64,000 nt of DNA from Colwellia sp. C2M11 (GTDB taxonomy: Bacteria; Pseudomonadota; Gammaproteobacteria; Enterobacterales; Alteromonadaceae). Positions 40,834 to 52,080 of this stretch are shown here, piece by piece (position 1 is the stretch's first letter; every line of letters starts with the position of its first letter). The stretch is taken from positions 117,128 through 181,127 of the forward strand of contig NZ_JAHKQD010000003.1 of assembly GCF_018860915.1 (NCBI RefSeq), in the 5' to 3' direction. The position numbers and the translations under genes are program-made. The notes under the pieces were generated by a model that was given only the letters and a program-made list of their open reading frames with translations, searched no databases and was not told the DNA's origin.

Positions 40834-41745
40834 CTAACCAGAGTAGTCATCACCATAACCTAAGCTTCTTAACGCTCGCTCATCATCCGCCCAACCAGAT
40901 TTAACCTTAACCCAGGTTTCTAAAAAAACTTTACTATCAAATAAGTTTTCCATATCACGTCTTGCTTCTTGGCCAATAGTTTTTAGGCGTTCACCTCTAT
41001 TACCAATAACCATACGTTTTTGACTATCACGTTCCACTAAAATTAACGCATTAATATGAATAATACCTTTATCATCCATTTTAAACTGTTCTATTTCAAC
41101 GGTGATTGAATAAGGAAGTTCATCACCTGTAAAACGAATAAGCTTTTCACGAATAATTTCTGACGCCATAAAACGGCTTGATCTATCCGTGATATGGTCT
41201 TCAGGAAACCAAAAGTCACTTTCAGGCAAGCTATCTAAACACAGTTTCTTTATCGTATCGACACTATGCCCTTTGCTGGCAGAAATAGGCACAATATCAG
41301 TAAAGTCATGCATTGCTCCTAATTTTTGCAAATGAGGTAATAGCTCATCTTTATCAACAATATTATCGATTTTATTAACCACTAAAATACAAGGTGAACC
41401 ACTTTTTTTTATTTTATTCAGTACTAGATCATCATCTGTTGTCCAATGAGTACCTTCAACTAAAAAAAGAATTAACTCAACTTCTGAAATTGAACTAGTT
41501 GCCGCCCTATTCATCAAACGGTTTATAGCCCTTTTCTCTTCAGAATGAAGGCCCGGTGTATCGACTAAAATAGCTTGTCTATTTTCCTCGGTAAGAATAC
41601 CTAAAATGCGGTGACGTGTAGTTTGTGGTTTACGCGATGTTATGCTAATTTTTTGACCAAGCAATGCATTAAGTAAAGTAGATTTCCCTACATTAGGACG
41701 GCCAACGATGGCAATTATTCCTGCACGAGTAGATTCATTATTCAT
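40834..41745 (-). CDS. era: GTPase Era
   Basis: 303 aa. An essential GTPase that binds the 3' end of 16S rRNA during 30S assembly. G1 [17 protein letters not shown]3 DTPGLH and G4 NKID are intact. The KH domain near the C-terminus holds [20 protein letters not shown]. It starts 3 bases after rnc, in the conserved lepB-rnc-era order. Confidence 0.99.
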   Translation of the reverse strand: MNNESTRAGIIAIVGRPNVGKSTLLNALLGQKISITSRKPQTTRHRILGILTEENRQAILVDTPGLHSEEKRAINRLMNRAATSSISEVELILFLVEGTHWTTDDDLVLNKIKKSGSPCILVVNKIDNIVDKDELLPHLQKLGAMHDFTDIVPISASKGHSVDTIKKLCLDSLPESDFWFPEDHITDRSSRFMASEIIREKLIRFTGDELPYSITVEIEQFKMDDKGIIHINALILVERDSQKRMVIGNRGERLKTIGQEARRDMENLFDSKVFLETWVKVKSGWADDERALRSLGYGDDYSG

Positions 41746-41748
41746 TGA

Positions 41749-42477
41749 CTATTTTACCTTGGTATTTTTTTGCTTAAGACTACTTTGCTCTAACTGTGCT
41801 AAAACTTCTTGTGCAGCTGCTTGCTCAGCTTTACGTCTGCTTGTACCTTGAGCAATCACTTCTTTATTGACAACCTCAGTAATACAACTAACAGTAAAAT
41901 GCTGATTGTGCGATTGACCACTAGTATCAATAACATCATAAACAGGTAAAGGTATTTTTCTTCCCTGCAGATACTCTTGTAAACGCGTTTTAGGGTCTTT
42001 TTGTTCATTTCCTGGCTTAATTGCATCAAGTCGTTGAGCAAACCAAGATAAAATTAACTTCTTACATTGAGATATATTGGAATCTAAATAAACCGCACCG
42101 ATAATGGCTTCAATAGCATCCTCTAAAATAGATTCCCGTCTATGCCCACCGCTTTTTAGCTCTCCTGGCCCAAGTATTAAGTATTCACCTAAATTAAAAT
42201 CTCGTCCAATTTCAGCTAACGTTACACCTTTCACTAAGCTAGAACGCATACGAGTCAAATCGCCCTCGTTATGCTTAGGAAATTTATCAAACAACGCTTT
42301 TGCAATAACAAACCCCAAAATAGAATCGCCAAGAAACTCGAGTCTTTCGTTATGTTGCCCCTTCGCGCTTCGATGCGTAAGTGCTTGTACTAGTAATTCA
42401 GGTTGAGAAAAGCTATAACCAATTTTCTTTGACAAACGATTGAGAGAAATAGCACTAATTTGATTTTTATTACTCAT
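41749..42477 (-). CDS. rnc: Ribonuclease III
   Basis: 242 aa. Cleaves double-stranded RNA in rRNA and mRNA processing. The catalytic signature [15 protein letters not shown] is near residue 40, with the second acidic cluster in [15 protein letters not shown]. The C-terminal dsRNA-binding domain has [20 protein letters not shown] and ends with [16 protein letters not shown]. Its first base overlaps the last base of lepB. Confidence 0.99.
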   Translation of the reverse strand: MSNKNQISAISLNRLSKKIGYSFSQPELLVQALTHRSAKGQHNERLEFLGDSILGFVIAKALFDKFPKHNEGDLTRMRSSLVKGVTLAEIGRDFNLGEYLILGPGELKSGGHRRESILEDAIEAIIGAVYLDSNISQCKKLILSWFAQRLDAIKPGNEQKDPKTRLQEYLQGRKIPLPVYDVIDTSGQSHNQHFTVSCITEVVNKEVIAQGTSRRKAEQAAAQEVLAQLEQSSLKQKNTKVK

Positions 42478-43433
42478 TAGTTTATTGCGCCAATACGTTC
42501 AAAACGGATATTTGTTGGTACCCAGTGCGGTAAAATACTTTCTTCAGTACGTTCAAAATCAAAACTCATCCAAATAGCAACAGCTTGACCGACTAGATTT
42601 TCTTCAGGTACAAACCCCCAGAAACGGCCATCTAGCGAATTATCGCGATTATCGCCCATTACAAAATAATGCCCTGCTGGCACTAAAAATTCATCTTGTG
42701 CCGTACCTGCTTGTTGAAAATAATGGCCTGTTCTAGGTAAAACATTTTGATTATTCAAAATATTATGTTTTTTATCAAACATTACTGCTTCAAATTGGTT
42801 CATCCCTTCTTCAGCATCAGGCCCTTCATACTTATTGGTATAGTTATTTACAATCTGCACAAAGTCAGGACAACTTGTATCCGATTCTGTACACGCTTTT
42901 TTAATATATAACGATTTATTTCTATAAATAATACGATCACCCGGTAAACCAATAACACGCTTTATATAATCAATTCGAGGATCGACGGGATATTTAAATA
43001 CCACAGCATCACCACGTTTAGGCAAACCAATTTCAAGAAATTTATTACGAGCAACAGGATCCCTTAAACCATAGTTAAATTTATTCACCAATATAAAATC
43101 ACCATCGAGCAACGTGGGCATCATCGATCCAGATGGTATTTGAAAAGGCTCATAAAGAAATGATCTTAAGATTAGAACAAAAGCGATTATAGGAAAAATT
43201 TGCACCGAAGTATCAATAAGAGGTGATGGTTCCATCAGCTTTTCGATTGTTTCTTTTGGTAATTCTGCCCCACCTTGCATTTTTACCGCATCTTGTGCTT
43301 CTTCAACTTTCAATTTACGTTGAGGTGCTAAATAAAGCTTATCTAAAAGCCACACAATACCGGTGATTACCGTAATTGCAACCAAGATAATTGAAAAATA
43401 AACAGCCATAAAATTCCTATTTTTAATTGTCAC
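42477..43433 (-). CDS. lepB: Signal peptidase I
   Basis: 318 aa. Two N-terminal membrane segments are followed by the catalytic Ser in [17 protein letters not shown] and the general-base Lys in [14 protein letters not shown]. The box E motif [19 protein letters not shown] is near the C-terminus. It removes signal peptides from exported proteins, presumably including the subunits, chaperone and usher encoded in this window. It lies between lepA and rnc. Confidence 0.99.
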   Translation of the reverse strand: MTIKNRNFMAVYFSIILVAITVITGIVWLLDKLYLAPQRKLKVEEAQDAVKMQGGAELPKETIEKLMEPSPLIDTSVQIFPIIAFVLILRSFLYEPFQIPSGSMMPTLLDGDFILVNKFNYGLRDPVARNKFLEIGLPKRGDAVVFKYPVDPRIDYIKRVIGLPGDRIIYRNKSLYIKKACTESDTSCPDFVQIVNNYTNKYEGPDAEEGMNQFEAVMFDKKHNILNNQNVLPRTGHYFQQAGTAQDEFLVPAGHYFVMGDNRDNSLDGRFWGFVPEENLVGQAVAIWMSFDFERTEESILPHWVPTNIRFERIGAIN

Positions 43434-43485
43434 AAAAATAAGTACCGAATATGTTGGTTCAACACTTATTATTTGTATTTTTTAG

Positions 43486-45276
43486 TTAATTATCTAATTT
43501 CAATACTGCTAAAAACGCTTCTTGAGGTACTTCAACATTACCTACTTGCTTCATACGTTTCTTGCCGTCTTTCTGTTTTTGTAATAGCTTTTTCTTACGA
43601 CTAATATCACCACCATAACATTTAGCGGTTACATTCTTACGTAACTGCTTTACGGTAGTTCTCGCAATAACGTTATTGCCAATAGCGGCTTGAATAGCAA
43701 TATCAAACATTTGACGATGAATCAGCTCTTTTAGTTTATCAACGAGCATACGACCACGTGAAACAGAATTATCTCTGTGTGTAATCATAGCTAAAGCGTC
43801 AACTCGGTCTCCGTTAATCATAACATCGACACGCACCATATCGGCTTCCTGGAAGCGAATAAAATTATAATCGAGTGAAGCATAGCCACGACTTGTTGAC
43901 TTTAACTTATCAAAAAAGTCCATTACTACTTCAGCCATAGGTAACTCATAAGTAACGGCAACTTGATTTCCGTGATAAATAATATCTTTTTGTACGCCAC
44001 GCTTTTCAATACATAGGGTAATAACACTACCTAGATATTCTTGTGGTACTAAAATATTAGCTTGTACAATTGGCTCTCTAATTTCGTCAATATTATTAAT
44101 TGCAGGTAAGTCAGCCGGATTATCAATAGATAATACTTCACCATTCGTACAGGCAATCTCATAATTTACGGTTGGGGCTGTCGTAATTAAATCAAGATCA
44201 TATTCACGTGCTAAACGCTCTTGAATAATTTCCATATGCAACATGCCAAGGAAGCCAATACGGAAACCAAAACCCAAAGCCGAAGAGTTTTCTGGCTCGA
44301 AGAATAAAGAAGCATCATTAAGACTTAATTTATTCAAAGCATCACGGAAGTTTTCATAGTCATCAGAACTAATAGGAAAAATACCTGCGTAAACCTGTGG
44401 CTGTGCTTTTTTAAATCCAGGAAGTGCATTCGCTGTTTCTTTTTTACTGATGGTAATGGTATCACCTACAGGTGCTCCATGAATTTCTTTAATGCCTGCA
44501 ATCACAAAACCAACTTCACCAGCACGTAATATACCAGTATCAATTTGTTTAGGCGTAAATATTCCTACTTTATCAACTTGGTGAACTTGTCCTGTAGACA
44601 TCACCAACATTTTATCGCCTTTCCTAATTTCACCATTAATAACTCTTACCAAGGAAACAACACCTTGATAGTTATCAAACCATGAATCAACAATTAGCGC
44701 TTGTAACGGAGCATCATACTCACCTTGCGGTGGTGGAATATTTTTAACAATCGTTTCTAAAACATCTTCGATGCCAAGACCTGTTTTAGCAGAACAAGTC
44801 ACGGCATCAGTCGCATCAATACCAATGATATGTTCAATTTCTTCGCTAACACGTTCAGGATCGGCTTGTGGTAAATCTATTTTATTCAAAATAGGAATTA
44901 CTTCTAAGTCCATTTCAATGGCGGTATAACAATTAGCTACGGTTTGTGCTTCAACCCCCTGTCCGGCATCAACGACAAGTAATGCACCTTCACACGAGGC
45001 TAACGAGCGTGATACTTCATAAGAGAAATCAACATGTCCCGGAGTATCGATAAAGTTAAGCTGATAAGTTTCACCATCTTTCGCAATATAATCTAAAGTA
45101 ACACTTTGTGCTTTAATGGTGATGCCTCGCTCACGTTCAATGTCCATTGAATCAAGAACTTGGGCTTCCATCTCACGTGCTTGCAACCCCCCACAATGTT
45201 GAATTAGACGATCTGAAAGTGTTGATTTACCGTGATCGATGTGAGCAATAATTGAGAAGTTACGTATATTTTTCAT
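43486..45276 (-). CDS. lepA: Elongation factor 4 (LepA)
   Basis: 596 aa. A ribosome-bound GTPase linked to initiation and back-translocation. The G1 motif is [16 protein letters not shown], with [17 protein letters not shown] (G3) and [10 protein letters not shown] (G4). The LepA-specific C-terminal domain ends [20 protein letters not shown]. It is followed by lepB and preceded by rseC, the usual rpoE-rse-lepA order. Confidence 0.99.
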   Translation of the reverse strand: MKNIRNFSIIAHIDHGKSTLSDRLIQHCGGLQAREMEAQVLDSMDIERERGITIKAQSVTLDYIAKDGETYQLNFIDTPGHVDFSYEVSRSLASCEGALLVVDAGQGVEAQTVANCYTAIEMDLEVIPILNKIDLPQADPERVSEEIEHIIGIDATDAVTCSAKTGLGIEDVLETIVKNIPPPQGEYDAPLQALIVDSWFDNYQGVVSLVRVINGEIRKGDKMLVMSTGQVHQVDKVGIFTPKQIDTGILRAGEVGFVIAGIKEIHGAPVGDTITISKKETANALPGFKKAQPQVYAGIFPISSDDYENFRDALNKLSLNDASLFFEPENSSALGFGFRIGFLGMLHMEIIQERLAREYDLDLITTAPTVNYEIACTNGEVLSIDNPADLPAINNIDEIREPIVQANILVPQEYLGSVITLCIEKRGVQKDIIYHGNQVAVTYELPMAEVVMDFFDKLKSTSRGYASLDYNFIRFQEADMVRVDVMINGDRVDALAMITHRDNSVSRGRMLVDKLKELIHRQMFDIAIQAAIGNNVIARTTVKQLRKNVTAKCYGGDISRKKKLLQKQKDGKKRMKQVGNVEVPQEAFLAVLKLDN

Positions 45277-45378
45277 AAATGGCTATTCAGATAAAAAGTT
45301 ATTAATTCAAGAATGGCGTGATCTTAACGAATTTAGCGCGCTGGGGCTATCTTTTGTTCAGAATTTTCACAACAGATG

Positions 45379-45870
45379 TTAACTTTCGCTAATATTGTTG
45401 ACTTCAAGAGGCTTAGGTAAAACACGTAAAATTTTCGGCTGCAAATTTTTTTGCTTAATTGGGTCGCTTTGCAGTTTTTTTGCTAAACGATAACCTAAGT
45501 AACCACCGACACTACCAATAACGATTGCGATTAATTCATGCGGTATTATCGCTTTCTGTACTAGCCATTGACCTAATGCTGAAAACGAAAAGAGCCCTAA
45601 TATAGGTAATAAATAGACTTGCCAAGCACTACTCAATACATCTTCTTCAGGCACAGTTAATAAAACACTATCACCAACCCCTATTATTTGCTTATTCAGT
45701 GATTTAGGTTTACCTAAGGTAAATGATAGCTTTTTATGAGGTATCGCTTTGGCAACTTGCCCGTTGGCACAGTTATTAACTTGTGAGCAACTATTGCAAG
45801 TAGACTTTATTTGACTAACGACTGTAATATTACCATGACTAATCTCGGTAACGGTTGCTAATTCTTCCAT
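45379..45870 (-). CDS. rseC: Sigma-E regulatory protein RseC
   Basis: 163 aa. The N-terminal cysteine cluster CNSCSQVNNCANG may bind iron-sulfur or metal. Two membrane helices follow (VYLLPILGLFSFSALGQWLV and LIAIVIGSVGGYLGYRLAKK). RseC modulates sigma-E and resembles the RnfH/SoxR-reducing components in enterics. It overlaps rseB by one base. Confidence 0.95.
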   Translation of the reverse strand: MEELATVTEISHGNITVVSQIKSTCNSCSQVNNCANGQVAKAIPHKKLSFTLGKPKSLNKQIIGVGDSVLLTVPEEDVLSSAWQVYLLPILGLFSFSALGQWLVQKAIIPHELIAIVIGSVGGYLGYRLAKKLQSDPIKQKNLQPKILRVLPKPLEVNNISES

Positions 45871-46883
45871 TATGGTGAAGTAACCTTAGTATTAAAACTG
45901 ACTGAATTAGCTATTTCCTTCGCGGTCTCTAAAGGAATTTTCCCAACAACACTTACTTCAATATTATTAACTACCTGGCTCAATACCAAGGTGGCACCGT
46001 CATTACCAAATTCTAATGGTCTGTTTTTTTCATTACTTGGATTAACATAAACCGAAATATCTACTAAACCATCATTAAAAAGCATAAATTCAACGGCTTG
46101 TTTATTGGTGCTAATACGATGTCTATCTGATTTAATTGGCTTAAATCCAGTAGGTAGCCAGTTAACTTGCCAAGCAAGTTCTGTTGTTTTTTGTTGAGTA
46201 GCAACATCAATTACTTTTGGTAATTCAGTCGTTTGTAGTTGACTCAAGTTTTCTGAAACAGTATCTGTTATGTCTAAATGAGTAAACTGAATTTGCTCAA
46301 GTAAGTTACCTTTGCGAGTGATAATTGCTAACTTTAATAGCAAGCCACTTTGTTGATCTAACCAAAGCCAGTACCCAAAACGATGCGAATCTTTTGGTAC
46401 AATACGAACTAACTGTGCTGCCCTACCTAGCACCCTATTTTTGCCCACTAAAACCAAATGATAGTTTTCTTCTAAAATACTTATATCTTGGCTAAAAACA
46501 GCAGGAATTGGACCACTAATTTGTGAAGAGTCAATAGAGTATGGCGCATATTCTGGTTCATTATAACTAACGATATTATTAATACGTAGAATATCGCGAC
46601 GTGGGCCATTTAATAAAGCTAAAATTTCAAGCTCAACATATTTATTATTGTCGCCTTGTTCAGCCGTTTTATTTTCGGCAAGACCATGCAACCAATGATA
46701 AGGCTCTGCTTGGTTATTTTTAACGACAACAAACGAAGTGTTAAAATTTAGTTGACGTAACGATTGAGAAAGTCGCTCTAGGAGTAACTTTGCTTGTTCT
46801 TCATCGGCAGACACAGCTGAAAAACTAACAAATAAACTGGTGATAAAAATGCAGATAAAGGAGAATGATGTTAGTAATTTCAT
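45870..46883 (-). CDS. rseB: Sigma-E regulatory protein RseB (periplasmic)
   Basis: 337 aa with a signal peptide (SFSFICIFITSLFVSFSAVSA). The mature MucB/RseB fold begins with LLERLSQSLRQLNFNTSFVVV. Its two domains protect RseA from DegS cleavage until misfolded outer-membrane proteins or LPS intermediates are sensed. It lies after rseA in the rpoE operon. Confidence 0.96.
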   Translation of the reverse strand: MKLLTSFSFICIFITSLFVSFSAVSADEEQAKLLLERLSQSLRQLNFNTSFVVVKNNQAEPYHWLHGLAENKTAEQGDNNKYVELEILALLNGPRRDILRINNIVSYNEPEYAPYSIDSSQISGPIPAVFSQDISILEENYHLVLVGKNRVLGRAAQLVRIVPKDSHRFGYWLWLDQQSGLLLKLAIITRKGNLLEQIQFTHLDITDTVSENLSQLQTTELPKVIDVATQQKTTELAWQVNWLPTGFKPIKSDRHRISTNKQAVEFMLFNDGLVDISVYVNPSNEKNRPLEFGNDGATLVLSQVVNNIEVSVVGKIPLETAKEIANSVSFNTKVTSP

Positions 46884-46974
46884 ATTTTCTCGTGGTTTAG
46901 ACAGTAAAAAGTGAATAACTCATTATACTTAAGTTACTCACGTTTCATATAGGGGGAGATCAAAGGTTTGCTTT

Positions 46975-47604
46975 CTATTGAGATTTTTCTAATTCTTTGT
47001 CCATCTCAGTAAGACTTTCCTTCTTATCTGTTTTTCTAACTTCACTCAACTTAATTTGTTGCTCATGATCTGATAATAAAGCTTGAAAACGTCTTTGTTG
47101 CTCAATTCTTTGCTCAAGTTCAGCCTGCTGTTGTGACTTGGTATTTTGCTGATAATTAAAGCTTACTGGGTTAGCAAATCCACCTAACGGTTTAGTTTGT
47201 ACTATTTGACTTGGCATAATAACTTCATTGGTATCCGCGGTATTTTGCTGTACTCCAATAATCATTAATCCTGCTGCCGAGGCTGCAATAGCGAATTGTC
47301 CTGCAGGTTTTATCAGCTGGATAACTTTAGCTTTAAATCCGGTAGCTGCATTATTATTGGAAGTATTAGGCGCTAATACTGTTGGTTCATCTGCAATTGC
47401 TGATGCTATTTGTGCCGATAAATCTAACTGTAATGCTGCTGGTACTTCATTGCGCATTACATCACCGATTAAATGGTAGTTCTCCCAGGTGTTTGCTAAG
47501 TTTTCATCCTTGAGCATTTCGTCAATAGTCTGTTCAGACTCTTGCTCAGGAACACGATAGTTATCAACTATAGATGATATTGTCTCAAACTTACTTTCAC
47601 TCAT
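46975..47604 (-). CDS. rseA: Anti-sigma-E factor RseA
   Basis: 209 aa. The cytoplasmic N-terminal sigma-binding domain has SIVDNYRVPEQESEQTIDEM and NTWENYHLIGDVMRNEVP (RseA/ChrR zinc-free type). A single membrane helix follows (FAIAASAAGLMIIGV). The periplasmic tail is glutamine-rich and helical (QQAELEQRIEQQRRFQALL) and would be cut by DegS. It lies 77 bases after rpoE. Confidence 0.96.
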   Translation of the reverse strand: MSESKFETISSIVDNYRVPEQESEQTIDEMLKDENLANTWENYHLIGDVMRNEVPAALQLDLSAQIASAIADEPTVLAPNTSNNNAATGFKAKVIQLIKPAGQFAIAASAAGLMIIGVQQNTADTNEVIMPSQIVQTKPLGGFANPVSFNYQQNTKSQQQAELEQRIEQQRRFQALLSDHEQQIKLSEVRKTDKKESLTEMDKELEKSQ

Positions 47605-47681
47605 ACTTTAACCTTTTAATTCACACCTAAATTGGTGTTAAAATTGATAAACTCTCGTTTAACTAGCCATTATTACGCAAG

Positions 47682-48269
47682 TTAACTTTTTAGTAATGGT
47701 GTGATTTTTTTATCTATCACATCACGTGCTCTAAAAATTCGCGAACGCACTGTACCAACAGGGCACTCCATAATGGTTGCTATTTCTTCGTAACTTAATC
47801 CTTCAATCTCTCGAAAATTTATTGCCATTCTCAAGTCATCAGGTAGTTGCGCTATTGTATCGAAAATCACCTTTTTAATTTCTTCAGTAAGTAATACTTT
47901 TTCAGGTGAAGCATTTTCTCTTAGCGCTTCCCCTCCATCATAAAACTCAGCATCTTCTATTTCAACATCATTACTTGGTGGTTTTCGACCTAAAGCGACA
48001 CTATGATTTTTTGCACAGTTCACTGCAATTCGATATAGCCAAGTATAGAATGCACTTTCCCCTCTAAAATTAGGTAAGGCTCGATACGCTTTAATAAAAG
48101 CTTCTTGTACGATATCTGGCACATCACTGTGATTACTTACATAGCGCGACACTAAGTTAGACACTTTATGCTGATATTTCGTTACTAACAGGTTGAAGGC
48201 GTTTTTATCCCCTTGCTGAACCCGCTCAACCAATGCTTGGTCGACGTTCTGTTCGCTCATTTGAGCCAT
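47682..48269 (-). CDS. rpoE: RNA polymerase sigma-E factor
   Basis: 195 aa, ECF sigma factor. Region 2: FNLLVTKYQHKVSNLVSRY...DIVQEAFIKAYRALPNFRG. Region 4: LPDDLRMAINFREIEGLSYE, then EIATIMECPVGTVRSRIFRAR. It drives envelope-stress genes and is held by RseA. A near-consensus sigma-E promoter lies upstream, indicating autoregulation. nadB is divergent. Confidence 0.99.
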   Translation of the reverse strand: MAQMSEQNVDQALVERVQQGDKNAFNLLVTKYQHKVSNLVSRYVSNHSDVPDIVQEAFIKAYRALPNFRGESAFYTWLYRIAVNCAKNHSVALGRKPPSNDVEIEDAEFYDGGEALRENASPEKVLLTEEIKKVIFDTIAQLPDDLRMAINFREIEGLSYEEIATIMECPVGTVRSRIFRARDVIDKKITPLLKS

Positions 48270-48346
48270 TTCTCCTAAATATACTCTACAAAAAATTCAG
48301 AGTAAAAAATCATTTTACACATTTGGCTCATAACAAACGCATAAAT

Positions 48347-48374
48347 TAAGACTACGGGTTCTAGAAAAAGTTCT
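48347..48374 (-). promoter_or_regulatory. Sigma-E-dependent promoter of rpoE-rseABC
   Basis: On the minus strand: AGAACTT (48368-48374), 15-base spacer, then GTCTTA (48347-48352). The E. coli sigma-E consensus is GGAACTT-N15/16-GTCTAA. The expected transcription start is near 48340, about 70 bases before the rpoE ATG. It would give positive autoregulation, as known for rpoE. Confidence 0.75.
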
Positions 48375-48491
48375 ATTTAATTTCATTTATTTCTATTTTA
48401 GTCTCAATTCATACTTGCTAGCTCTATTATCAAACGCTAATTAACGTTAATATCGTACTATAATAACTGATTTTACTTAACATTCGTATAT

Positions 48492-50147
48492 ATGAATCAA
48501 CAAAACAATTGTGACGTTTTAATTATTGGCAGCGGCGCTGCTGGTTTAACACTTGCCTTACATTTAGCAAAAAATGCAGATGTCGTTATTTTGAGCAAAG
48601 GTCCATTAAATGAAGGATCGACTTATTATGCTCAAGGTGGTGTGGCAGCCGTTTTTGATGAAAATGATAGTATTGAAGATCATATTTCAGACACTCTCGT
48701 TGCCGGTGCTGGCATATGTGATGAAAGTGCGGTGCGATATACAGCGGAAAGTGCAAAAGCATGCCTTGATTGGCTCATTGAGCAAGGTGTTAATTTTGAT
48801 AAAGAAGATGACACTCAAGGCGAAGCTAAATACCATCTAACAAGAGAAGGTGGTCATAGTCACCGCCGTATCCTTCATGCCGCAGATGCTACGGGTAAAG
48901 TTATTCAAACAACTTTATCAGAGCGAGTTAAACAGCATTCGCGTATTCGTATTTTTGAACGTTACAATGCAATTGATCTTATTTGTGATCATAAGGCCGA
49001 CTCTAAACAAGCCGATGATAAAAAACAGTGTATTGGCGCTTATATCTGGAATAGAAATACAGAAAAAGTTGAAAGTATTTATGCTCAAAAAACTATTTTA
49101 GCAACAGGCGGCGCAAGTAAAGTTTATCAATATACCTCTAATCCTGATATTGCAAGCGGTGATGGAATTGCAATGGCATGGCGAGCGGGCTGTCGTGTAG
49201 CAAACATGGAATTTAATCAATTCCATCCTACTTGTTTATTTCATCCTGATGCTGGAACCTTTTTGTTAACAGAAGCGTTACGTGGCGAAGGAGCTAAACT
49301 AAGACGACCTGATGGTAGTCGCTTTATGCCGGCTTTTGATGAGCGAGCAGAATTAGCACCTAGGGATATTGTCGCCCGAGCGATAGATTTTGAAATGAAA
49401 CGTTTAGGTGTTGACTGCATGTACCTAGATATAAGTCATAAACCTGCTGAATTTATTAAACAACATTTCCCTACTATTTATCAACGTACCAAAGATTTAG
49501 GTATTGATATCACTAAACAGCCAATCCCTATTGTACCCGCAGCACATTATACCTGTGGTGGCGTCATGATAGATCAGCATGGTAGAACTGACGTTCCTCA
49601 ACTTTATGCTATTGGAGAGATGTCTTATACTGGCTTGCATGGCGCGAATCGTCTAGCGAGTAATTCATTACTAGAGTGCCTAGTTTATGCACGAGCCGCC
49701 GCTTTAGAAATTAGCGGTTCGTTAACCCATAGCAACTCTTTTATTGACTTACCACCTTGGGATGAAAGTCGAGTAACAGACTCTGATGAAGAAGTTGTTA
49801 TTCAACATAATTGGCATGAACTACGCCTATTTATGTGGGATTATGTTGGTATTGTTAGAACCACTAAAAGACTTGAACGAGCCTTGCATCGCGTAGAATT
49901 ATTACAACAAGAAATTCAAGACTATTATCGAAACTTTAAAGTTAGTAATAATTTACTCGAATTGAGAAATTTAGTACAAGTAGCTGAGTTGATTATTCAC
50001 TGTGCGCTGAAAAGAAAAGAAAGCCGAGGTCTACACTATACCTTAGATTATCCGGACACCTTACCTGATGCAAAACCAACGATACTGACAACTAAATTAA
50101 ACTCAATTAAAAGTGTAGTGCCTAAGGTTGACGATTTAATTGAGTAA
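48492..50147 (+). CDS. nadB: L-aspartate oxidase
   Basis: 551 aa. FAD-dependent oxidation of aspartate to iminoaspartate, first step of NAD synthesis. FAD-binding [14 protein letters not shown] at the N-terminus, then [18 protein letters not shown] and [18 protein letters not shown]. The active-site region [19 protein letters not shown] and the C-terminal [19 protein letters not shown] follow. Slightly longer than the E. coli enzyme (540 aa). Its 3' end overlaps ygfX tail-to-tail by 26 bases. Confidence 0.99.
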   Translation: MNQQNNCDVLIIGSGAAGLTLALHLAKNADVVILSKGPLNEGSTYYAQGGVAAVFDENDSIEDHISDTLVAGAGICDESAVRYTAESAKACLDWLIEQGVNFDKEDDTQGEAKYHLTREGGHSHRRILHAADATGKVIQTTLSERVKQHSRIRIFERYNAIDLICDHKADSKQADDKKQCIGAYIWNRNTEKVESIYAQKTILATGGASKVYQYTSNPDIASGDGIAMAWRAGCRVANMEFNQFHPTCLFHPDAGTFLLTEALRGEGAKLRRPDGSRFMPAFDERAELAPRDIVARAIDFEMKRLGVDCMYLDISHKPAEFIKQHFPTIYQRTKDLGIDITKQPIPIVPAAHYTCGGVMIDQHGRTDVPQLYAIGEMSYTGLHGANRLASNSLLECLVYARAAALEISGSLTHSNSFIDLPPWDESRVTDSDEEVVIQHNWHELRLFMWDYVGIVRTTKRLERALHRVELLQQEIQDYYRNFKVSNNLLELRNLVQVAELIIHCALKRKESRGLHYTLDYPDTLPDAKPTILTTKLNSIKSVVPKVDDLIE

Positions 50148-50607
50148 TAACAGTGACTAATCGAGAAAAATCTTGTTCACTTAGACTATCACGGTAAATA
50201 AAAAGAGCTTTATTTTTACTTACCTTATCATCAAGCATTAAACTCACTGTAGTGATGGGCTGTAAAATTAACCAACAGCCCAAAAAACTAAAGCGGCTAC
50301 TTTTTGATAGTTGATAGTCATTCCCTTTAAGAGAACAAATCCCCTCTTTACTTAACTCAAAGTTTACACCCGTAACACATTGAACTGATTTACTTGATAG
50401 CCAAAAGCCAAATAAAAATAACGTAAGTACAATAACAACTAATGCAAGATGATAAGCATAAGTAAACAATAATACGGGTAACAGAAGTATCGCAACAAAT
50501 CCTCCCACGTATAACATAGGCTGATAACGTGAACTTCTAACGCATATATTATACTTTAACGCGGTTGAGAATAAGTTGCACCATGGTGTTAAGTTCTTGG
50601 TCTTCAC
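50122..50607 (-). CDS. ygfX: YgfX family membrane protein (CptA-like)
   Basis: 161 aa. Two adjacent hydrophobic segments ([21 protein letters not shown] and [19 protein letters not shown]) are followed by a soluble tail, the YgfX layout. In E. coli YgfX was proposed as a toxin that inhibits cytoskeletal proteins, paired with YgfY/SdhE; that role is debated. The start overlaps sdhE by 59 bases. A shorter form could begin at the internal Met31 (50517), but the conserved [11 protein letters not shown] segment argues for a longer one. Confidence 0.85.
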   Translation of the reverse strand: MKTKNLTPWCNLFSTALKYNICVRSSRYQPMLYVGGFVAILLLPVLLFTYAYHLALVVIVLTLFLFGFWLSSKSVQCVTGVNFELSKEGICSLKGNDYQLSKSSRFSFLGCWLILQPITTVSLMLDDKVSKNKALFIYRDSLSEQDFSRLVTVITQLNRQP

Positions 50608-50833
50608 AAGCCTTATGCCCCATAAACCAAGCGAATAGATCTGGATCTTGCTCGGTCAGTAAACGTTCAAAAACGTATTGTTGTTTCGATGTTAAATTAT
50701 CATAAGCTTCATCAACAAACGGTATAAATAGTACATCTAGCTCTAGCATACCACGACGACAAGCCCATCTTAGTCTTGCTTTATTGACTATAGGTTGAGG
50801 ATTTTTTTCTAGAGAGCTTATTGATGTTGGCAT
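50549..50833 (-). CDS. sdhE: Succinate dehydrogenase flavinylation factor SdhE
   Basis: 94 aa. The signature RWACRRGMLELDVLF contains the RGxxE motif needed to help attach FAD to SdhA/FrdA. DAYDNLTSKQQYVFERLL and DPDLFAWFMGH follow. Paired with ygfX, divergent from ygfZ, as in many gammaproteobacteria. Confidence 0.96.
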   Translation of the reverse strand: MPTSISSLEKNPQPIVNKARLRWACRRGMLELDVLFIPFVDEAYDNLTSKQQYVFERLLTEQDPDLFAWFMGHKACEDQELNTMVQLILNRVKV

Positions 50834-51019
50834 AGTAATTTACCTAAAGTGATGTTCTAAGGATTAACCGTTTTGCTTTAACGTGTTGTTTAGTAGAATA
50901 CATTGTAACAATAACAGCTGTTTTACCGCCAATAAATTGTGTGTTTTTTGCAACTAAACTTGATTTATTGCTCTTTCACCCTTATTTATCTTTTATTAAC
51001 CACAGCATAGGCTTTTCTT

Positions 51020-52000
51020 ATGTCAATAAACCTTGAAGCAAACTCCCCTACTCTAGAGCAATTACCCGACACTTATTTAGTTTCACTAAATCATTATAGT
51101 GCTATTGCATTAACGGGTGAAGAAAAGAGCAAGTATTTGCAGGGACAAGTCACTTGTGACGTAACCATAAGTACAGAACATAGCTTACTTGTTGGTGCAC
51201 ATTGCGATGCTAAAGGCAAAACATTCAGTGTTTTTCGCTTATTAAATAGAAACGACGCACACTTATTAATTCAGCCTGAATCGAGTATTGAGTCATCAAT
51301 GGCAGAACTAAAAAAGTTTGGTGTTTTTGCCAAGGTTGATATTTTAAAAGCTGATGACTTAGCGATTTTTGCATTAATAGGTGATGACGCTGAAACTATA
51401 TTAAAAAATAATTTTTCACGTATCCCTGATAGTTTAAACCCCGTAGTACAGTCAGACTCTACAACACTGGTTTATATTTCAGGCAGAATAACTCGTTACT
51501 TATTAATTGATTCAACCTCCAGATTAGAAAATATTATACAAGGCATCAATTTACCTGTTTACTCTAATAATATCTGGAATTTACTCGAAATCAGTGAAGG
51601 TTTTGTTCAGTTATCTCATCAAAGCAGCGGTGAATACGTTCCTCAAATGCTTAACCTACAAGCTATTCACGGTATCAGTTTTACTAAAGGCTGCTATTTA
51701 GGCCAAGAAACTGTCGCTCGTATGCAATATTTAGGTAAGAATAAAAAAGCCCTGTTTTCATTAACTACTCTTCTGAATCAGCCAGTACAAAATGATGATA
51801 TAATTGAAAAACAATTAGGCGAAAACTGGCGTAAAGCTGGTGATGTATTATCTACATATCAAGCTGATGATGGTACATGCTATATCCAAGCTGTATTAGG
51901 GCATGATGTTGATAGCTCAACTCAATTAAGAATAAAATCACAACCTGACGCTAAGGTAGCAGTTGAAACATTACCTTATTCGTTAACGGTTGAGGAATAG
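51020..52000 (+). CDS. ygfZ: tRNA-modifying protein YgfZ (folate-binding)
   Basis: 326 aa. GcvT-like fold; the motif FTKGCYLGQETVARMQYLG carries the conserved Cys. YgfZ uses folate and supports iron-sulfur enzymes such as MiaB. LQGQVTCDV near the N-terminus is another family mark. Divergent from sdhE-ygfX and upstream of the SlyD-like gene. Confidence 0.96.
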   Translation: MSINLEANSPTLEQLPDTYLVSLNHYSAIALTGEEKSKYLQGQVTCDVTISTEHSLLVGAHCDAKGKTFSVFRLLNRNDAHLLIQPESSIESSMAELKKFGVFAKVDILKADDLAIFALIGDDAETILKNNFSRIPDSLNPVVQSDSTTLVYISGRITRYLLIDSTSRLENIIQGINLPVYSNNIWNLLEISEGFVQLSHQSSGEYVPQMLNLQAIHGISFTKGCYLGQETVARMQYLGKNKKALFSLTTLLNQPVQNDDIIEKQLGENWRKAGDVLSTYQADDGTCYIQAVLGHDVDSSTQLRIKSQPDAKVAVETLPYSLTVEE

Positions 52001-52080
52001 AAAAATCATACTTAAAACGTTAACTTAATCTCTTAACGTCTAAACTTAACTTTAAACTCAGTTTTAACATTGGACAATAT

